Below, one piece after another: positions 13,685 through 16,134 of a stretch of DNA of 16,134 nt. This stretch comes from Candidatus Latescibacterota bacterium (GTDB lineage Bacteria; JAAXHH01). Location: contig JAJECR010000253.1 of the NCBI GenBank assembly GCA_022821935.1, forward strand, positions 1 to 16,134, written 5' to 3'. The position numbers were made by a program, and so were the translations under genes. The stretch's first letter is position 1; each line of letters starts with the position of its first letter. Under the pieces are notes generated by a model. The model was not told the origin of the DNA. It saw only the letters and a list, made by a program, of their open reading frames with translations, and did not search any database.

Positions 13685-15226
13685 TCAGATATCCATCCAT
13701 TTGCCGCGGTCCAGCGACCGGTACTGTATCGCTTCGCCCACGTGTTCCGTGCTGATTTCGTCCCTGCCGGCCAGATCGCAAATGGTCCGGGCGACCTTCA
13801 GAATCCGGTCATAGGCTCTGGCGGAAAGGCCCAGCCGGGCAATGGCGTTTCGCAGCAGATCGTGGGCCTTATCATCCATCTTGCAGTAACGGCGCAGGTC
13901 GCGAGGCGACATATGGGCGTTTCCAAAGGATCCTGGATATTCCGAAAACCGGGGCAACTGACGTGCCCTGGCCAGGTTGACCCGTTCCCGGATGCGCCGG
14001 GAAGTCTCACCGCGGGAACCGTTGCCGAGTGCGCTGTACGGTACCGGGGGCACCTCGATGTGCAGATCGATCCGGTCGAGCAGCGGGCCTGAAATCCTGG
14101 ACATGTAACGCTGAATCCTGCCGGGCGGGCAGGTACACTCGTGATTTGGATCGCCGAAGTATCCGCATGGACACGGATTCATGGCGGCGACGAGGGTAAA
14201 ACGCGCGGGATAGGCCAGGGACCGGGAGGCGCGGGACAGCACGACCTTCCCCTCTTCAAGCGGTTGACGCAGCAACTCGAGCACGTGTTTCCTGAATTCC
14301 GGCATCTCATCCAGGAACAGCACGCCGTTGTGAGCGAGCGACACCTCTCCGGGCTTTGGCATCCGTCCGCCGCCGATCAGTCCCGCTTCGGTAATGGTAT
14401 GGTGCGGCGCGCGGTAGGGCCGGGAAGTGACCAGGGGCGTAAAGGGGGGAATCCTGCCCGCCACACTGTGTACTTTGGTGGTCTCCAGCGCCTCCTCCAA
14501 GGTGAAATCGGGCAGTATGGACGGAACGCAGCGCGCAAGCATGGTTTTCCCCGATCCCGGTGGACCGATGAGCAGCAGGTTGTGTGATCCTGCGGCGGCC
14601 ACTTCTATGGCCCGTTTCACATGATCTTGGCCCTTGACTTCGGCGAAGTCGAAGGGGTACTCCACGTCGGACGAGAGGAGGTCATCCGCGTCGTGCCGGA
14701 ACCGTGTGAAACCTTCGCGTCCCTGAAGGAAACGGACCGCGGACTCCAGGCTAGGCACGCCGTACACGTCCATGTCCCTGGCCATCGCGGCCTCCTCCGC
14801 GTTCTCGCGCGGAACAATCAACCGGCGGGCGCCAAGGCGCCGCGCTGCAAGCGCAATGGGTAACGCGCCTTTGACCGGACGCAGGGCGCCGTTCAACGAC
14901 AACTCGCCCAGCAGGATGGTGCCTTCAAGCGACTGGACCGGCAGCTGTGCCGACGCCGCGAGAATGCCCACTGCGATGGGGAGATCGAAAGACGTACCCG
15001 CTTTTCGCACGTCCGCGGGCGCGAGGTTGATGGTGATCCGACGGTACGGATAAGCAAAGCCGGACTGCTTGATCGCCGCCACGACGCGGTCTTTGCTCTC
15101 CCGTACCGCGCTGTCCGGCAGTCCGACCGTGGAAAAGTGCGGGAGGCCGTTCGTGATATGGGTTTCCACGACCACGCCGATAGCGTCGATGCCCTGTACG
15201 GCCCCGCTTGAAACACGCGACAGCAA
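13685..15226 (-). CDS. comM: YifB/ComM family Mg-chelatase-like AAA+ ATPase
   Basis: A 513-residue protein, normal length for YifB/ComM. In naturally transformable bacteria ComM is a hexameric helicase that promotes branch migration when incoming DNA recombines; many non-transformable species also carry it. The order is: an N-terminal Lon-protease-like (ChlI) domain with VGLPDSAVRESKDRV (34-48) and GTSFDLPIAVGIL (77-89); the AAA+ module with Walker A GPPGSGKT (221-228) and Walker B VLFLDE (302-307); a cysteine cluster CPCG...CTC (352-366); and a C-terminal sensor-2 helix with SARAYDRILKVART (468-481). The TTG start at 15226 reads MLSRVSSGAVQGIDA, which aligns with the usual family start, and GGGGG lies 5 nt before it. 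An ATG at 15231 is in another frame. The gene is divergent from the YggS gene. No other competence genes are in the window. Confidence 0.95.
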   Translation of the reverse strand: MLSRVSSGAVQGIDAIGVVVETHITNGLPHFSTVGLPDSAVRESKDRVVAAIKQSGFAYPYRRITINLAPADVRKAGTSFDLPIAVGILAASAQLPVQSLEGTILLGELSLNGALRPVKGALPIALAARRLGARRLIVPRENAEEAAMARDMDVYGVPSLESAVRFLQGREGFTRFRHDADDLLSSDVEYPFDFAEVKGQDHVKRAIEVAAAGSHNLLLIGPPGSGKTMLARCVPSILPDFTLEEALETTKVHSVAGRIPPFTPLVTSRPYRAPHHTITEAGLIGGGRMPKPGEVSLAHNGVLFLDEMPEFRKHVLELLRQPLEEGKVVLSRASRSLAYPARFTLVAAMNPCPCGYFGDPNHECTCPPGRIQRYMSRISGPLLDRIDLHIEVPPVPYSALGNGSRGETSRRIRERVNLARARQLPRFSEYPGSFGNAHMSPRDLRRYCKMDDKAHDLLRNAIARLGLSARAYDRILKVARTICDLAGRDEISTEHVGEAIQYRSLDRGKWMDI

Positions 15227-15231
15227 ATCAT

Positions 15232-15236
15232 CCCCC
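15232..15236 (-). promoter_or_regulatory. Ribosome binding site that selects the YifB TTG start
   Basis: On the minus strand AAAAGGGGG is followed by ATGAT and then TTG (15226-15224). The ATG directly abuts the G-run, which is too close for initiation, and opens a different frame. The TTG, at 5 nt, gives the family's normal N-terminus. Confidence 0.65.
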
Positions 15237-15369
15237 TTTTGATGCGATCACCGCGCCGAATGCCGGACGGTTAATCCGGACCGCGATCTCCGTCATTACA
15301 CTCAATTACAGTCGCTGGGTATGGGTGAAATCTCGTTCCAGTGACAATCGAGTATGTTACTGATTTCTG

Positions 15370-15398
15370 TTGCGACGGCAGCCCGGATCACATATAAT
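15370..15398 (+). promoter_or_regulatory. Sigma70-type promoter of the YggS gene
   Basis: A perfect -10 TATAAT (15393-15398) is preceded by TTGCGA (15370-15375) at a 17-nt spacing. Transcription would begin near 15405, giving a leader of about 25 nt. The TTG of this -35 box is also an in-frame start candidate for the gene, but a start inside its own promoter can be set aside. Confidence 0.65.
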
Positions 15399-15417
15399 AG
15401 CAGACTGGATTTTCGGT

Positions 15418-15421
15418 GAGG
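15418..15421 (+). promoter_or_regulatory. Ribosome binding site GAGG for the YggS TTG start
   Basis: GAGG (in GGTGAGG) lies 8 nt before the TTG at 15430. The nearby GTG at 15417 is out of frame. Confidence 0.6.
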
Positions 15422-15429
15422 CTGATCTT

Positions 15430-16119
15430 TTGTCCACGATCAAAGACAATCTGGTCCGGGTGTACGACCGTATATCCAGGGCCGCCGAACGAGCCGGCCG
15501 CGAGGCCTCTTCCATTCACCTCATTGCGGTATCGAAGACCAGGCCCCTGTCCATGATCGAAGAAGCCCGGCGGGCCGGGGTCACGGATTTCGGTGAAAAC
15601 AGGGTGCAGGAAGCGCTTGAGAAGATCCGCCCGGACGACGGAGCCACGTGGCATCTGATCGGCCCGCTGCAGCGGAACAAGGCAAGGTTCGCCGCGCGGG
15701 CTTTCGACATGATTCACTCCGTCGACCGGCTATCACTCGGGCAGGAACTGGACCGTCGGCTGCGGTCCGCGGGCAGGACCATGCCCGTGTTGATCCAGGT
15801 CAACACCTCGCGGGAAGAGAGCAAGGCGGGCGTGGAACCCGACCGCGCCCTGGAACTCGCGGGACAGCTGTCCACACTTCCCGGTTTGTCCGTCAGGGGA
15901 CTGATGACAATTCCGGCGTTCACACCCGATCCGGAGGATGCCCGGCCCGCGTTCAGGTTGCTTCGGGAAACGAGGGACCGCATCGCGGCCGCCGGTATCA
16001 CGGGCGTCGATATGCACGTACTCTCCATGGGCATGTCCCATGACTTCGAAGTAGCCATAGAAGAAGGCGCGGACCTGGTACGGGTTGGAACGGCCATATT
16101 CGGCGCACGTCCGGCATGA
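15430..16119 (+). CDS. yggS: YggS/PLPBP family pyridoxal-phosphate homeostasis protein
   Basis: A 229-residue cytoplasmic protein with the fold-type III TIM barrel of YggS (PROSC/PLPBP). It binds pyridoxal 5'-phosphate and keeps its level in balance without a known catalytic reaction. The cofactor lysine in LIAVSKTRP falls at residue 36 when translation starts at the TTG, the same number as in E. coli, which supports this start along with the GAGG 8 nt upstream. Other family blocks are FGENRVQEA, WHLIGPLQRNK, the QVNTSREESKAGV motif, GLMTIPAF and the phosphate-binding end SMGMSHDFEVAIEEGADLVRVGTAIFG. The protein is complete and ends 15 nt before the window edge. In many genomes yggS sits near cell-division or proline-synthesis genes; here it is divergent from yifB and what follows is outside the window. 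Confidence 0.95.
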   Translation: MSTIKDNLVRVYDRISRAAERAGREASSIHLIAVSKTRPLSMIEEARRAGVTDFGENRVQEALEKIRPDDGATWHLIGPLQRNKARFAARAFDMIHSVDRLSLGQELDRRLRSAGRTMPVLIQVNTSREESKAGVEPDRALELAGQLSTLPGLSVRGLMTIPAFTPDPEDARPAFRLLRETRDRIAAAGITGVDMHVLSMGMSHDFEVAIEEGADLVRVGTAIFGARPA

Positions 16120-16134
16120 CGCGCCACCTACCGG

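Noticed and set aside
15261..15279. Small hairpin CCGGA-loop-TCCGG in the YifB-YggS gap
   Set aside because: Only five base pairs, no T-tract and no link to either start; likely chance in GC-rich DNA.
1..16134. CRISPR array, tRNA or rRNA, insertion sequence, integrase or phage genes
   Set aside because: I looked for regular repeat-spacer units, cloverleaf-like segments, inverted-repeat ends and transposase motifs and saw none.

Overview
The window is a dense, high-GC stretch (codons mostly end in G or C) from a Gram-negative (diderm) bacterium. It carries a complete RND tripartite efflux operon with a TolC-type outer-membrane protein, a GT9 (heptosyltransferase-like) glycosyltransferase and a lipoprotein. 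The mix of an acetylxylan-esterase-like hydrolase, an aldo/keto reductase, a class III aminotransferase and a LIC_10091-like lipoprotein recalls uncultivated FCB-type lineages such as Latescibacterota or Gemmatimonadota. That placement is an inference from gene content, not from a marker gene. I found no rRNA, tRNA, CRISPR array, insertion sequence or integrase.

Layout. Positions 1-1760 (+) hold the 3' part of a two-domain alpha/beta hydrolase that runs off the left edge. Its end overlaps the end of a convergent GT9 glycosyltransferase (1743-2990, -) by 18 bp. A 205-nt divergent gap then leads into a + strand operon of adaptor (3196-4263), RND pump (4309-7461) and TolC-like channel (7505-8857). 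The gaps are 45 and 43 nt, each gene has a visible Shine-Dalgarno sequence, and a likely terminator lies at 8859-8903. An aldo/keto reductase (8905-9891, -) converges on the operon. It is divergent from an acetoacetate-decarboxylase-like gene (10081-10989, +), which has a good sigma70-type promoter and a leader of about 125 nt. A repeat-rich 149-nt gap follows, then a class III aminotransferase (11139-12431, +), which converges (3-bp gap) on a predicted lipoprotein of unknown function (12435-13565, -). Upstream of the lipoprotein on the same strand is the YifB/ComM AAA+ ATPase (13685-15226, -, TTG start). This is divergent from the YggS/PLPBP pyridoxal-phosphate homeostasis gene (15430-16119, +, TTG start), which has a near-consensus promoter. 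No gap exceeds 300 bases.

How the genes work together. The only clear functional unit is the efflux operon, whose three products span the inner membrane, periplasm and outer membrane. No regulator is encoded beside it, but two palindromes (3115-3124 and 4269-4283) could be control sites. The decarboxylase-like gene and the aminotransferase are co-directional and may act on related small molecules, but the repeat-filled gap and a 14-bp perfect palindrome before the aminotransferase suggest separate control. YifB, YggS, GT9 and the reductase are ordinary chromosomal genes. I see no convincing new multi-gene system. The least ordinary items are the repeat and palindrome tract at 10986-11125, the 30-bp tandem duplication at 8873-8919, the linker inserted in the decarboxylase-like protein, and the uncharacterised lipoprotein.
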